Assembly: GCA_015486215.1 (NCBI GenBank)
Contig: WFSA01000336.1
Location: 1 to 40,209, forward strand
Direction: 5' to 3'
From: Anaerolineae bacterium
GTDB taxonomy: Bacteria > Chloroflexota > Anaerolineae > Promineifilales > Promineifilaceae
Length of the DNA stretch: 40,209 bases
Positions 33,198 to 39,993 of the stretch are shown piece by piece (the stretch's first letter is position 1; every line of letters begins with the position of its first letter). The position numbers and the translations under genes were made by a program. The notes under the pieces are model-generated. The model was not told the DNA's origin. It saw only the letters and a list, made by a program, of their open reading frames with translations, and made no database searches.

Positions 33198-33986
33198 ATG
33201 AACAAACCAGTAAAAGTATTGAGTATCGGCGGCTCGGACAGCGGCGGGGCGGCGGGGGTGCAGGCGGATTTACGCACGTGGGCATTATTGGGCGCGTATG
33301 GGATGAGTGCGTTAACGGCCGTTACCTCCCAAAACAGTCTCGACATTCACGCCATCCAATTCATGCCCGCCGCCTTCATTCGCTCCCAAATAGATGTGAT
33401 TTTCGATGATTACGGCGCAAACGGCGTAAAAACGGGCTTCTTTGGCCGCGCTGAACTGGTCGAAGCGGCGGCGGCGGGCTTGCAGCAGCACCAACCGCCC
33501 AATATCGTGATCGATCCCGTGCTGGTGAACCATAAAGGGGCAGCGATGTTTCGGGGTGATGTGTTACACGCATACAAAACGCTGCTCATCCCGCAAGCGA
33601 CCATCGTTACCCCCAATTTGAATGAGGCTGCTTTGCTGGCTGGACTTGAAATCAAGAAATGGGAAAATGTGCAAACGGCCGTCAGCCACATTCACGCGCT
33701 CGGCGCGAAATACGTTTTGCTCAAAGGGTGGCGCGAAGGGGATCAGATGGTTGACGTGCTATTTGATGGCTGCCAAACAGAGCGTTTCACCACCAAATAC
33801 ATCAAAACAGAGAATCTGCATGGCAGCGGCGACACGATGTCCGCATCCATTTGTGCCTTTTTGGCAATGGGAGAAGAGATGAAAACGGCCGTTGCCCGCG
33901 CCGTCCCCTTTACCCATCAAGCGATAAAAAACGGGGCCGACTGGCAATTAGGAAAAGGACACGGCCCCGTCTGGGCATCAAGATAA
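33198..33986 (+). CDS. thiD: Hydroxymethylpyrimidine/phosphomethylpyrimidine kinase
   Basis: ThiD phosphorylates HMP and HMP-P for thiamine synthesis. I start at ATG 33198 (MNKPVKVLSIGGSDSGG), because the 11 codons before it in the same frame come from the preceding hairpin repeat. The 262 residues are normal for the family. The ribokinase-fold signatures are GGSDSGGAAGVQADLRTW at 10-27, ALTAVTSQNS, VIDPVLVNHKG near 120, TPNLNEAALLAG and the catalytic GSGDTMSASICAFLA near 212-226. No other thi gene or TPP riboswitch is seen. Four ACGGCCGT motifs lie in under 0.8 kb. Confidence 0.94.
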   Translation: MNKPVKVLSIGGSDSGGAAGVQADLRTWALLGAYGMSALTAVTSQNSLDIHAIQFMPAAFIRSQIDVIFDDYGANGVKTGFFGRAELVEAAAAGLQQHQPPNIVIDPVLVNHKGAAMFRGDVLHAYKTLLIPQATIVTPNLNEAALLAGLEIKKWENVQTAVSHIHALGAKYVLLKGWREGDQMVDVLFDGCQTERFTTKYIKTENLHGSGDTMSASICAFLAMGEEMKTAVARAVPFTHQAIKNGADWQLGKGHGPVWASR

Positions 33987-34031
33987 ACGAAAATATATCG
34001 ACTCACAAAATTATTCAACCGCAGATTACAC

Positions 34032-34124
34032 GGGGCAAGACTTGATAAATTTCATCAGCATTTTATTTTACACGAGTAACATTAGGAAAATTTGTCAAGT
34101 CTCCCCAGAATACCGAGAAGATAC
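34032..34124. repeat. Family A element, copy 11a (left end missing)
   Basis: The left TIR is replaced by a CGCAGATTACACG repeat. The rest, from GGGGCAAGACTTG, is standard, and it ends GAGAAGATAC followed by GATTTTTT, shared with copy 11b. Confidence 0.88.
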
Positions 34125-34132
34125 GATTTTTT

Positions 34133-34244
34133 GTATCTTCTCAATAAATCGTGGGCAAGACTTGACAAATTTCATCAGCATTTTATTTTACACGAGTAAC
34201 ATTAGGAAAATTTGTCAAGTCTCCCCAGAATACCGAGAAGATAC
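34133..34244. repeat. Family A element, copy 11b
   Basis: This 112-bp unit is flanked by perfect GATTTTTT (34125-34132 and 34245-34252). It is almost identical to 11a, sharing its unusual variants (CAGCATTTTATT, GAGTAACATTAGG). The pair therefore arose by tandem duplication, not two insertions. Confidence 0.92.
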
Positions 34245-34300
34245 GATTTTTTCTACTAATCTGCGAAAATCTACGTAATCTGCCGGATCATATTTTTCTA

Positions 34301-34392
34301 AGGGAAGGTTCGTTTTTAACTTTGGACTTTCAGGTGACAGGCACTTGCCAAGTGCCTGTCACCTTGGCCACAGTTATTTACGAGTTTTCCCT
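34301..34392. repeat. Family E element, copy 5 (inverted)
   Basis: The full 92-bp unit is in the opposite orientation to the other four. It lies between the convergent thiD and argG genes, where its hairpin could stop transcription. Confidence 0.9.
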
Positions 34393-34412
34393 AAATAGTA
34401 CAACCGTTACCC

Positions 34413-35678
34413 TTAATCCCGTTTGAATTTAGAATAATCTGGCTCCGCATAATGCGTTTTGCCGCCATCACTGATTTCGTGCATCGCTTTCACCTTCATC
34501 TGCAAGCCGAAGAGCGTGATAAACCCAACCGCATCCGATTGATCATACACATCTTCCTGTCCGAAGGTGGCGAAATCTTCACGGTATAAGCTATGGGCAC
34601 TCTCTCGGCCAATCACCGTCAAATTTCCTTTATACAATTTCAACTTCACCCAGCCCGTCGTCGTTTCCTGCGTTTTGTCAATGAACGCCTGCATCGCTTC
34701 GCGCAATGAGGTGTACCATTTGCCGTTATAGACCAATTCTGCGTAACGGACAGCCAACTGCTCTTTGAAATGGCTCGTGTCCCGATCTAGCGTCAACGAT
34801 TCCAGAGCATTATGCGCTTTGTACAGAATCGTGCCGCCCGGAGTCTCGTATACACCATGCGATTTCATACCGACCAGCCGATTTTCGACCAAATCCACAC
34901 GGCCGACACCATGTTTCGCCCCTAAAGTATTCAATGTTTGAATAATATCTGCTGGCGGTAATTGCAAATCGTTGACCGCGACTGGCACGCCTTTCTCAAA
35001 ATCAATCTTGACCACTTCGCTTTCATCGGGAGCGTTCTCGGGCGATGTTGTCCATTGGTACATGATCTCTTCTGGTTCCAGAGATGGTGTTTCTAAGATG
35101 CCGCCCTCGTGGGAGAGATGCCACATATTAGCATCACGACTGTACATTGATTTTTTGGTGTGGACGACGGGGACATTATGTTTTTTCGCATATGCCAGCG
35201 CATCTTCACGGGAGCGGATGTCCCATTCACGCCATGGGGCGATCACTTGCAGGGCGGGATTGAGTGCTTTATAGGTCAATTCAAAGCGTACTTGATCGTT
35301 TCCTTTGCCTGTTGCCCCGTGCGCGACCGCGTCAGCTCCTTCAACTTCGGCGATGGCAACCTGCCATTTGGCGATTAACGGCCGTGCCACAGAAGTCCCC
35401 AGCAAATACTCTTTCTCATAAACCGCGCCCGATTTCATCATTGGAATAAGGAAATCTTTGGCAAACTCATGGCGCAAATCTTCGATATACACTTTGCTCG
35501 CGCCGCTGGCTAACGCTTTTTGGCGCAATCCTTCCAACTCCCCTTCTCCCTGCCCGATATTGGCGCAGAAGGCGATGACCTCACACCCATAATTTTCGCG
35601 CAGCCACGGCACGATGACGGATGTATCTAATCCACCTGAATAGGCGAGTACCACTTTATTTACTTTTTGCTTCGACAT
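34413..35678 (-). CDS. argG: Argininosuccinate synthase
   Basis: The enzyme joins citrulline and aspartate with ATP in the penultimate step of arginine synthesis. The 421 residues are normal. The ATP-binding P-loop-like [15 protein letters not shown] is at 12-26. [20 protein letters not shown] lies near 119, the catalytic region [20 protein letters not shown] near 174, and [20 protein letters not shown] near 265. AAGGAG sits before the ATG. No leader peptide or attenuator like that of argD is seen in the 130 bp upstream, which ends at a family A element. Arginine genes here are not one operon. Confidence 0.97.
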   Translation of the reverse strand: MSKQKVNKVVLAYSGGLDTSVIVPWLRENYGCEVIAFCANIGQGEGELEGLRQKALASGASKVYIEDLRHEFAKDFLIPMMKSGAVYEKEYLLGTSVARPLIAKWQVAIAEVEGADAVAHGATGKGNDQVRFELTYKALNPALQVIAPWREWDIRSREDALAYAKKHNVPVVHTKKSMYSRDANMWHLSHEGGILETPSLEPEEIMYQWTTSPENAPDESEVVKIDFEKGVPVAVNDLQLPPADIIQTLNTLGAKHGVGRVDLVENRLVGMKSHGVYETPGGTILYKAHNALESLTLDRDTSHFKEQLAVRYAELVYNGKWYTSLREAMQAFIDKTQETTTGWVKLKLYKGNLTVIGRESAHSLYREDFATFGQEDVYDQSDAVGFITLFGLQMKVKAMHEISDGGKTHYAEPDYSKFKRD

Positions 35679-35806
35679 ATTTTATTCTCCTTTTCAATTA
35701 ATAATGAGCAATGAACGATGAACAAAGTCGTTCACGGCTTACATCTTTCTGCTTTTAATAATTATGTAAATCATACGAATGATCTGTTCAATTTCATTCG
35801 CGTAAC

Positions 35807-35918
35807 GTATTTTCTCAGTATTCTGGGGAGACTTGACAAATTTTCCTAATGGTACTCGTGTAAAATAAAGTGCTGATGAAATTTGTTAAGTCTTGTCCAC
35901 GATTTATTGAGAAGATAC
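35807..35918. repeat. Family A element, copy 12
   Basis: This 112-bp unit is flanked by CGCGTAAC and CGCGCAAC (7 of 8). It lies 129 bp upstream of argG. The segment 35919-36123 holds an AATTGTTAATTGCTAATT-type repeat and a family J hairpin, and no gene. Confidence 0.92.
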
Positions 35919-35984
35919 CGCGCAACGGTAACAATTAACAATTAAGACATGGTTCAAATTAGGGCAAATCGTCTTTACAGATGT

Positions 35985-36058
35985 TGCATGATTGGGCGAC
36001 CATAAAGGTCGCCTCTATAGGAGTAAATTATAGGGGCGCGGCCTTGTGCCCGCCCTCA
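35985..36058. repeat. Family J hairpin repeat, copy 2
   Basis: GGGCGACCATAAAGGTCGCC is followed by TCTATAGGAGTAAATTATAGG and GGGCGCGGCCTTGTGCCCGCCC, then GTGTAAAGATCATCTTGCAT. This matches, in inverted order, the ATGATCTTTACAC flank of copy 1 at 4180. A shorter relative lies at 36608-36655. Confidence 0.55.
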
Positions 36059-36123
36059 ACGTGTAAAGATCATCTTGCATAAAATGAACTGTCAATTCCT
36101 TGCCAATTGTTAATTGCTAATTG

Positions 36124-36588
36124 CTAATAGTTCTTCGTTAATTGCATAATAACGGCCGTTTCATCACATGCTTCTTGAATCGGACAAAAGGCACAATCCT
36201 GCCGTACCTTTTGCGGAAAGCAGGTGATCTCTGTGACGGCAAAGCCCGCTCGTTGAAAAAATGTGATTGCGCGTGTAAGCGCAAATAAAGTTGGCAGTTC
36301 CCGCCGTTTTGCTTCGGCAATCAACGCCTTCACAATACGGCTGCCCCATCGCTGCCCTTTGACCCGATCATGCACCGCCAATGAGCGCACTTCGGCTAAA
36401 AATGGGGTGTAATACAGCAGGTTGACACAGGCGGCCACACCCTCATCATCCTCACCAATCAGCCAATTTCCCACCGTTTCACGGATAGATGACTCTGTGC
36501 GCGGCAGCACATCACCACGATTGGCATGATCGTTCACCAACTGCAAAATGGCGGGAATATCGGCTTCAACAGCTGTACGAATACTCAT
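36124..36588 (-). CDS. GNAT acetyltransferase, ArgA-like (N-acetylglutamate synthase type)
   Basis: This 154-residue GNAT protein begins IRTAVEADIPAILQLVNDHA and keeps EVRSLAVHDRVKGQRWGSRI near 68, the acetyl-CoA-binding loop. Its C-terminal part ALTRAITFFQRAGFAVTEI ... PQKVRQDCAFCPIQEACDE has the Lys-Val...Cys-x2-Cys-Pro...Cys-Asp-Glu pattern that I associate with short ArgA-type N-acetylglutamate synthases. That would be the first step of arginine synthesis. Neighbours argG and argD support this. Another acetylation target cannot be ruled out from sequence alone. Confidence 0.82.
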   Translation of the reverse strand: MSIRTAVEADIPAILQLVNDHANRGDVLPRTESSIRETVGNWLIGEDDEGVAACVNLLYYTPFLAEVRSLAVHDRVKGQRWGSRIVKALIAEAKRRELPTLFALTRAITFFQRAGFAVTEITCFPQKVRQDCAFCPIQEACDETAVIMQLTKNY

Positions 36589-36656
36589 AAATACTCTTTA
36601 CATTCTTGGGCGACCCAGCAGGCCGCCCGATTCTCTCTTATAGGAGCAAACAAGCA

Positions 36657-37823
36657 TCAATATACTGACTTAGCCTCTTTGCCCAGCATGACGATGGCTG
36701 GGATACCTGTAAACATCACCACGCCGCCGATGATGAAGGAAGATTGCAGCCCAATTTTGTCAGCTAATACGCCAACGATTGCGATACCCATCGCCCGAAC
36801 AGCGAAGTTGACAGCCAAATACGAGCCGTTGGCAAGAGCGCGGTTCTCGGCGAACTCATCCTGAACGACGGCAAGTAGCACTGGCTGGGGAGAGATGGCC
36901 GTCAATCCCAGACCGATGAGCAAGGGGACGATTGCCCAGTTGGGGGCGTAGAGAAAAGCGAGCATGATGATGGCTGAGAGCGCGGTTAAGACTAATAGAA
37001 CCTTCACCCGTCCCAATTTATCGCTGAGTGTGCCAGCGAATAAAGCACCAACCACGCCTGCACCTTCTAAAATCGTCAACGCTGCCGCGCCCAGCCACAG
37101 ATTCCCTTCGCGCACATCGTTGATATAGAGGGTGAGAAAGGTCGTCAGCGAGGCGAGCATCAGGATGCGCGTGACCATCAGCCATGTAAAGATGGGGAAC
37201 AGGCGACGGGCTTTCGGCCAAAAGGTGGCAGCGGAAACGGCCGTTTTACTCTGCGGCCGCGCGGCAACATTACGTAAGCGCAGGTATAAAATGCCCGATA
37301 CCGCCCAGCCGACGAATGCCATCCGCCATAACCCTTCCAGCCCGAACCAGCTGACCCCAGCCGCAACGGCGATAGGGCCGAGCGTGCGTCCCATCTCTCC
37401 CGCCGCCATAAACATGCTCATCCCCTTGCCCACGCGGTCGCCAGAAACGCGGGCGATCATGGCCGGAGCGGGGGCGTGGAAGGCGGAAATGGAGAAGCCA
37501 ACGGCCGTTAATAACATCGCCAACATCACATAATTGGAGGTTAGGCCGATACAGCTCATCAACGTACCGGTGATGGCGGGTGCAAGGATGATGAAGTAGC
37601 GCAAGCTGATACGGTCAGCGAGATAGCCGATGAACGGGTTCATCAAGCTGGGCAATTGGGTAAAAATTGCCAGCCCGCCCGTGAAGGCGTAATTGGTGGC
37701 AAGCCGATCTTGCAACAGGGGCAGCAACGGCGCAAGAAACGCGCTGTAGGTGTCGTGAGTAAAATGGCCGCCAGCGATGGTGGCAACTTGATCGGTGTGG
37801 AAGGTATTGTCAGGCTTTTTCAT
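36657..37823 (-). CDS. MFS transporter (Fsr/fosmidomycin-resistance-like)
   Basis: The true start is ATG 37823 (MKKPDNTFHTDQVATIAGGH), giving 388 residues. The reading frame is open further to 38453, but that part lies over the YefM-YoeB genes of the other strand and is not protein-like. About twelve membrane helices are present. HFTHDTYSAFLAPLLPLL near 20 is typical of the fosmidomycin-resistance-like group. The cytosolic loop motif GYLADRISLRY lies near 62 and its second-half twin GTLSDKLGRVK near 265. It probably exports a small molecule; the substrate is unknown. Divergent from yefM, sharing the 37824-37929 control region. Confidence 0.88.
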   Translation of the reverse strand: MKKPDNTFHTDQVATIAGGHFTHDTYSAFLAPLLPLLQDRLATNYAFTGGLAIFTQLPSLMNPFIGYLADRISLRYFIILAPAITGTLMSCIGLTSNYVMLAMLLTAVGFSISAFHAPAPAMIARVSGDRVGKGMSMFMAAGEMGRTLGPIAVAAGVSWFGLEGLWRMAFVGWAVSGILYLRLRNVAARPQSKTAVSAATFWPKARRLFPIFTWLMVTRILMLASLTTFLTLYINDVREGNLWLGAAALTILEGAGVVGALFAGTLSDKLGRVKVLLVLTALSAIIMLAFLYAPNWAIVPLLIGLGLTAISPQPVLLAVVQDEFAENRALANGSYLAVNFAVRAMGIAIVGVLADKIGLQSSFIIGGVVMFTGIPAIVMLGKEAKSVY

Positions 37824-37859
37824 AGGGATTGGGGAGCGGGGATTAGGGAACGGAGGGGG

Positions 37860-37926
37860 TTGCATAATCGGCCGATATTGTGCACAATGTAATGGTACAG
37901 GATGCTGTACAACATTTAGCGAGGTG
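37860..37926 (+). promoter_or_regulatory. Promoter and operator palindromes of the yefM-yoeB pair
   Basis: A possible promoter is TTGCAT (37860-37865), 17 nt, CACAAT (37883-37888). Overlapping and following it are the perfect palindrome ATTGTGCACAAT (37877-37888), a half-like GGTACA (37894-37899) and TGTACA (37906-37911), with centres 14 and 12 bp apart. YefM of E. coli is known to bind TGTACA-core palindromes one turn apart, so these are likely autoregulation sites. GAGGTG at 37921 is the ribosome-binding site. Confidence 0.6.
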
Positions 37927-37929
37927 AAT

Positions 37930-38196
37930 ATGGATGCGGTAACGATTTCAGAAGGGCGTAGACGACTGTTTGATTTGCGGCAACAGGTTGTAGATAACCA
38001 TGACCAAGTGATTATGACCCATAAAGCGGGAAATATAGTCTTAATTTCGATGAACGAATGGGAAATATACCGTGAAACGACCCGTTTGATGAACGATAGA
38101 GAAGCGTTGATGGCGTTGGTGCGCTCATTTGAGCAGCATGACGCGGGCAAAGTACGCGGCAAATCGGTTGATAAGATTTTTTCTGATCGGTTATGA
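37930..38196 (+). CDS. YefM/Phd-family antitoxin
   Basis: The 88-residue protein starts MDAVTISEGRRRLFDLRQQV, the usual Phd/YefM DNA-binding N-terminal fold. DNHDQVIMTHKAGNIVLISMNEWE follows, with the family's strand-turn-strand and 'vlis..ew' motif. A C-terminal toxin-binding helix ends KSVDKIFSDRL. Start at ATG 37930 with GAGG upstream; the longer open frame from 37795 is not used. It neutralises the YoeB-type toxin whose ATG overlaps its stop (ATGA), and represses the pair through the palindromes upstream. Confidence 0.92.
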   Translation: MDAVTISEGRRRLFDLRQQVVDNHDQVIMTHKAGNIVLISMNEWEIYRETTRLMNDREALMALVRSFEQHDAGKVRGKSVDKIFSDRL

Positions 38197-38474
38197 AGTG
38201 GAAGATATTGATTCTGGATAAAGCGGAGAAGGATTTGATCTGGTTTCGCCGACATGACCGCAAGCATTATTTGAAATGCTTCGATTTGATTTGTGACGTG
38301 ACGCATGATCCGCGTACGGGCGCAGGCAAACCAGAACGGTTGAAATATTTTGAACGTGAAGTATGGGCGCGCCGCGTCTCTTTGGAGCATCGTCTTATTT
38401 ATGTGATTTATGCCGATGAAGGGCAGGTTGAAATCGTCTCGTGCAAATTGCATTGTGAAGGGTTGCTTAATTGA
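38193..38474 (+). CDS. YoeB/Txe-family mRNA interferase toxin
   Basis: This 93-residue toxin of the YoeB group cuts mRNA in the ribosome A site. Landmarks are LDKAEKDLIWFRRHDRKHYL near 9, GKPERLKYFEREVWARRVSL near 45-64 with the catalytic Glu/Arg candidates, and EHRLIYVIYADEGQVEIVSC, then KLHCEG. The last catalytic aromatic after His (His-Tyr in E. coli YoeB) is Cys here (LHCEG), so activity might be altered. The gene overlaps yefM by four bases. Neither gene carries the ACGGCCGT motif, which is compatible with recent transfer. Confidence 0.9.
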   Translation: MKWKILILDKAEKDLIWFRRHDRKHYLKCFDLICDVTHDPRTGAGKPERLKYFEREVWARRVSLEHRLIYVIYADEGQVEIVSCKLHCEGLLN

Positions 38475-38476
38475 AA

Positions 38477-38553
38477 GAGGACACGGATAAACGCAGATGA
38501 CACCGATTTTTTCTTTATCGGTGTTTATCTGTGTGATTTGTGTCCTATTTAGA
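38477..38553. terminator. Hairpin between convergent yoeB and argD
   Basis: AGGACAC..GGATAAACGCAGAT..ACACCGAT and ATCGGTGT..ATCTGTGTGATTTGTGTCCT pair around TTTTTTCTTT. Convergent genes flank it, so it may stop both transcripts. It is another member of the CGCAGAT intergenic class. Confidence 0.6.
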
Positions 38554-38566
38554 AAGTGTCAGGTCG

Positions 38567-39745
38567 TTAATTCTCCATTATCAATTTAGTTAAGATGGCA
38601 ACGGCCGTTTCCACATCATCTTTTGTCACCACCAGCGCGGGGGCGAAGCGGAGGGTGTTTTCGCCCGCGCTGATGAGGATGAGACCATTTTGACGGGCGG
38701 CGGAGATGAGGGGGGCAACGGCCGTTTTCATTTCCATCGCCGCCAGCAAGCCAGTGCCGCGCACCTCTACAATTTTCTCTGAGGGAATTGCTTGCAATTG
38801 CGCCCGCAAATACGTCCCATTTTCGCGCACTTGGGCGAGGAAATCGAGCTGGTTGACACGATCAAAGACGACATTAGCGGCGGTGCAGATTAACGCCCCT
38901 GCCGCAAACGTGCTGCCATGATCGCCCGGCTTAATAGTGTCGGCGACCGCTTGCGTCATCAGCGTCGCGCCGATGGGCAAGCCGCCTGCTAACGGTTTCG
39001 CCAATGTCATCATATCAGGCGTGACCCCAGTCTGCTCATGCGCCCAGAGTGTGCCCGTGCGCCCCAGCCCGCATTGCACTTCGTCAAAAATTAGCAGGGC
39101 GTTATGCTTGTCACAAAGGGCACGAAGGGCGTGCAAAAATGCGGGATCGGCCGCATGAACGCCCCCTTCTCCCTGCACTGGCTCGACGATGACGGCGCAA
39201 ACGGTGTCATCAATCGCCGCCGTTGCCGATTCGACATCGTTAAAAGTGGCAAATTCAACATTTGGTACCAGCGGCGCAAATGGAGCGCGGTATTTATCTT
39301 TGTATGTCGTTGATAACGCCCCCATCGTCCGCCCGTGAAAGCCGCCCGTGAAAGTGATGATTTTCGTTTTACCTGCCGCTCCCGCCGCGTAGCTGACTTT
39401 GCGAGCAAATTTCAACGCCGCCTCATTTGCTTCTGCGCCTGAATTGCAAAAATAAACGCGGTCGGCGAAGGAGTTTTCGACCAGCCGTTGCGCTAACTGC
39501 GCTTGCGGCGCGGTGTGATACAGATTGCTGACATGGGTCAGTTTGGCGGCTTGATTAGAAACGGCCGTTACCCACTCCTCATCACTATGCCCCAACGCGG
39601 TGACAGCGATCCCTGACGTAAAATCAAGATACTCCTTGCCCTCGCTGTCAACCAATGTCAACCCTTTCCCATCCGTAAACACGATGGGCGGCCGTATATA
39701 TGTCTGCAATACATATTTTCCTTCAAGTTCAATAATTTCGTTCAT
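38567..39745 (-). CDS. argD: Acetylornithine aminotransferase
   Basis: This PLP enzyme transaminates N-acetylglutamate semialdehyde to acetylornithine (and often succinyl-diaminopimelate in lysine synthesis). The 392 residues are full length. Signatures are YLDFTSGIAVTALGHSDEEW near 41, VYFCNSGAEANEAALKFAR near 97, TGGFHGRTMGAL near 133, VIVEPVQGEGGVH near 185 and DEVQCGLGRTG near 220. The PLP lysine is in MMTLAKPLAGGLPIGA near 246. GGAG lies before the ATG. Upstream on the same transcript are an Arg-rich leader peptide and a terminator/antiterminator pair, so transcription into argD should rise when charged tRNA(Arg) is scarce. Three ACGGCCGT motifs are present. Confidence 0.97.
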   Translation of the reverse strand: MNEIIELEGKYVLQTYIRPPIVFTDGKGLTLVDSEGKEYLDFTSGIAVTALGHSDEEWVTAVSNQAAKLTHVSNLYHTAPQAQLAQRLVENSFADRVYFCNSGAEANEAALKFARKVSYAAGAAGKTKIITFTGGFHGRTMGALSTTYKDKYRAPFAPLVPNVEFATFNDVESATAAIDDTVCAVIVEPVQGEGGVHAADPAFLHALRALCDKHNALLIFDEVQCGLGRTGTLWAHEQTGVTPDMMTLAKPLAGGLPIGATLMTQAVADTIKPGDHGSTFAAGALICTAANVVFDRVNQLDFLAQVRENGTYLRAQLQAIPSEKIVEVRGTGLLAAMEMKTAVAPLISAARQNGLILISAGENTLRFAPALVVTKDDVETAVAILTKLIMEN

Positions 39746-39841
39746 AATTTCTCCGTCAAGCTAGAGGTCTGAGCTAGGGCTAGAGGGCATTTGCACTCAC
39801 GCCTTACCCTTCACCCAAAATACCGCTAACTTTACCTATGC

Positions 39842-39877
39842 AAAAAAAAACCGCCAGCCCCTGTGCGGGTCTGGCGG
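39842..39877 (-). terminator. Attenuator terminator of argD (segments 3:4)
   Basis: On the minus strand CCGCCAGACCC pairs with GGGGCTGGCGG (39851-39877) and is followed by nine T (39842-39850). It lies 97 nt upstream of the argD ATG and 38 nt after the leader peptide stop. Its ascending arm is also the partner of the antiterminator, so the two structures exclude each other. Confidence 0.9.
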
Positions 39878-39974
39878 TCGTTGATTTTTTTCCTTTAATT
39901 ATGCGTAAACGCAATCAACCCCAAAAGCCAGACCTTGTGATCTGGCGACGACGGAAGCGACGGGGGAGTTGATT
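39868..39974 (-). promoter_or_regulatory. Four-segment arginine attenuator (segments 1-3)
   Basis: In transcript order: segment 1 (39974-39939) has AATCAACTCCCC and GCCAGATC. Segment 2 (39934-39913) has GGTCTGGC and GGGGTTGATT. Segment 3 (39886-39868) has AATCAAC and GCCAGACC. Segment 2 pairs with segment 3 by GGTCTGGC/GCCAGACC (8 of 8) plus GTTGATT/AATCAAC (7 of 7). Segment 2 also pairs with segment 1 by the same blocks (GCCAGA/TCTGGC and AATCAAC-CCCC/GGGGTTGATT). So 1:2 or 2:3 can form; 2:3 blocks the terminator. The Arg codons lie in segment 1 and the peptide stop in segment 2, as the classical model requires. Confidence 0.87.
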
Positions 39975-39986
39975 TACAAAATTCAT
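39915..39986 (-). CDS. Arginine leader peptide of argD (23 residues)
   Basis: ATG at 39986 opens MNFVNQLPRRFRRRQ, then ITRSGFWG and stop TGA (39915-39917). Six of 23 residues are Arg (9, 10, 12, 13, 14, 18); five are CGT/CGC codons within 18 nt (39945-39962) and the sixth is AGG. This is far above chance and in exactly the place for sensing charged tRNA(Arg). No Shine-Dalgarno sequence precedes it; the promoter predicts a transcript starting at or next to the ATG, so translation is probably leaderless. The peptide itself likely has no function beyond ribosome stalling. A longer frame from 40106 would run through the promoter and the family G repeat and is rejected. Confidence 0.88.
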   Translation of the reverse strand: MNFVNQLPRRFRRRQITRSGFWG

Positions 39987-39993
39987 GGACGGA

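Noticed and set aside
34042-34278. 78-residue plus-strand open frame with a repeated peptide
   Set aside because: It is the translation of two tandem family A elements; the peptide repeat mirrors the DNA repeat.
35679-35806. A second arginine leader upstream of argG
   Set aside because: The only short frame (MKLNRSFV) has one Arg and there is no terminator with a T run before the argG ATG.
3375-35918. Regular-looking repeated units as a CRISPR array
   Set aside because: Family A, C, D and E copies are dispersed over tens of kb, with target duplications and no uniform spacers; no cas genes.
36657-38453. 598-residue version of the MFS protein
   Set aside because: The first ~210 codons lie opposite yefM-yoeB and lack protein character; the transporter starts at 37823.
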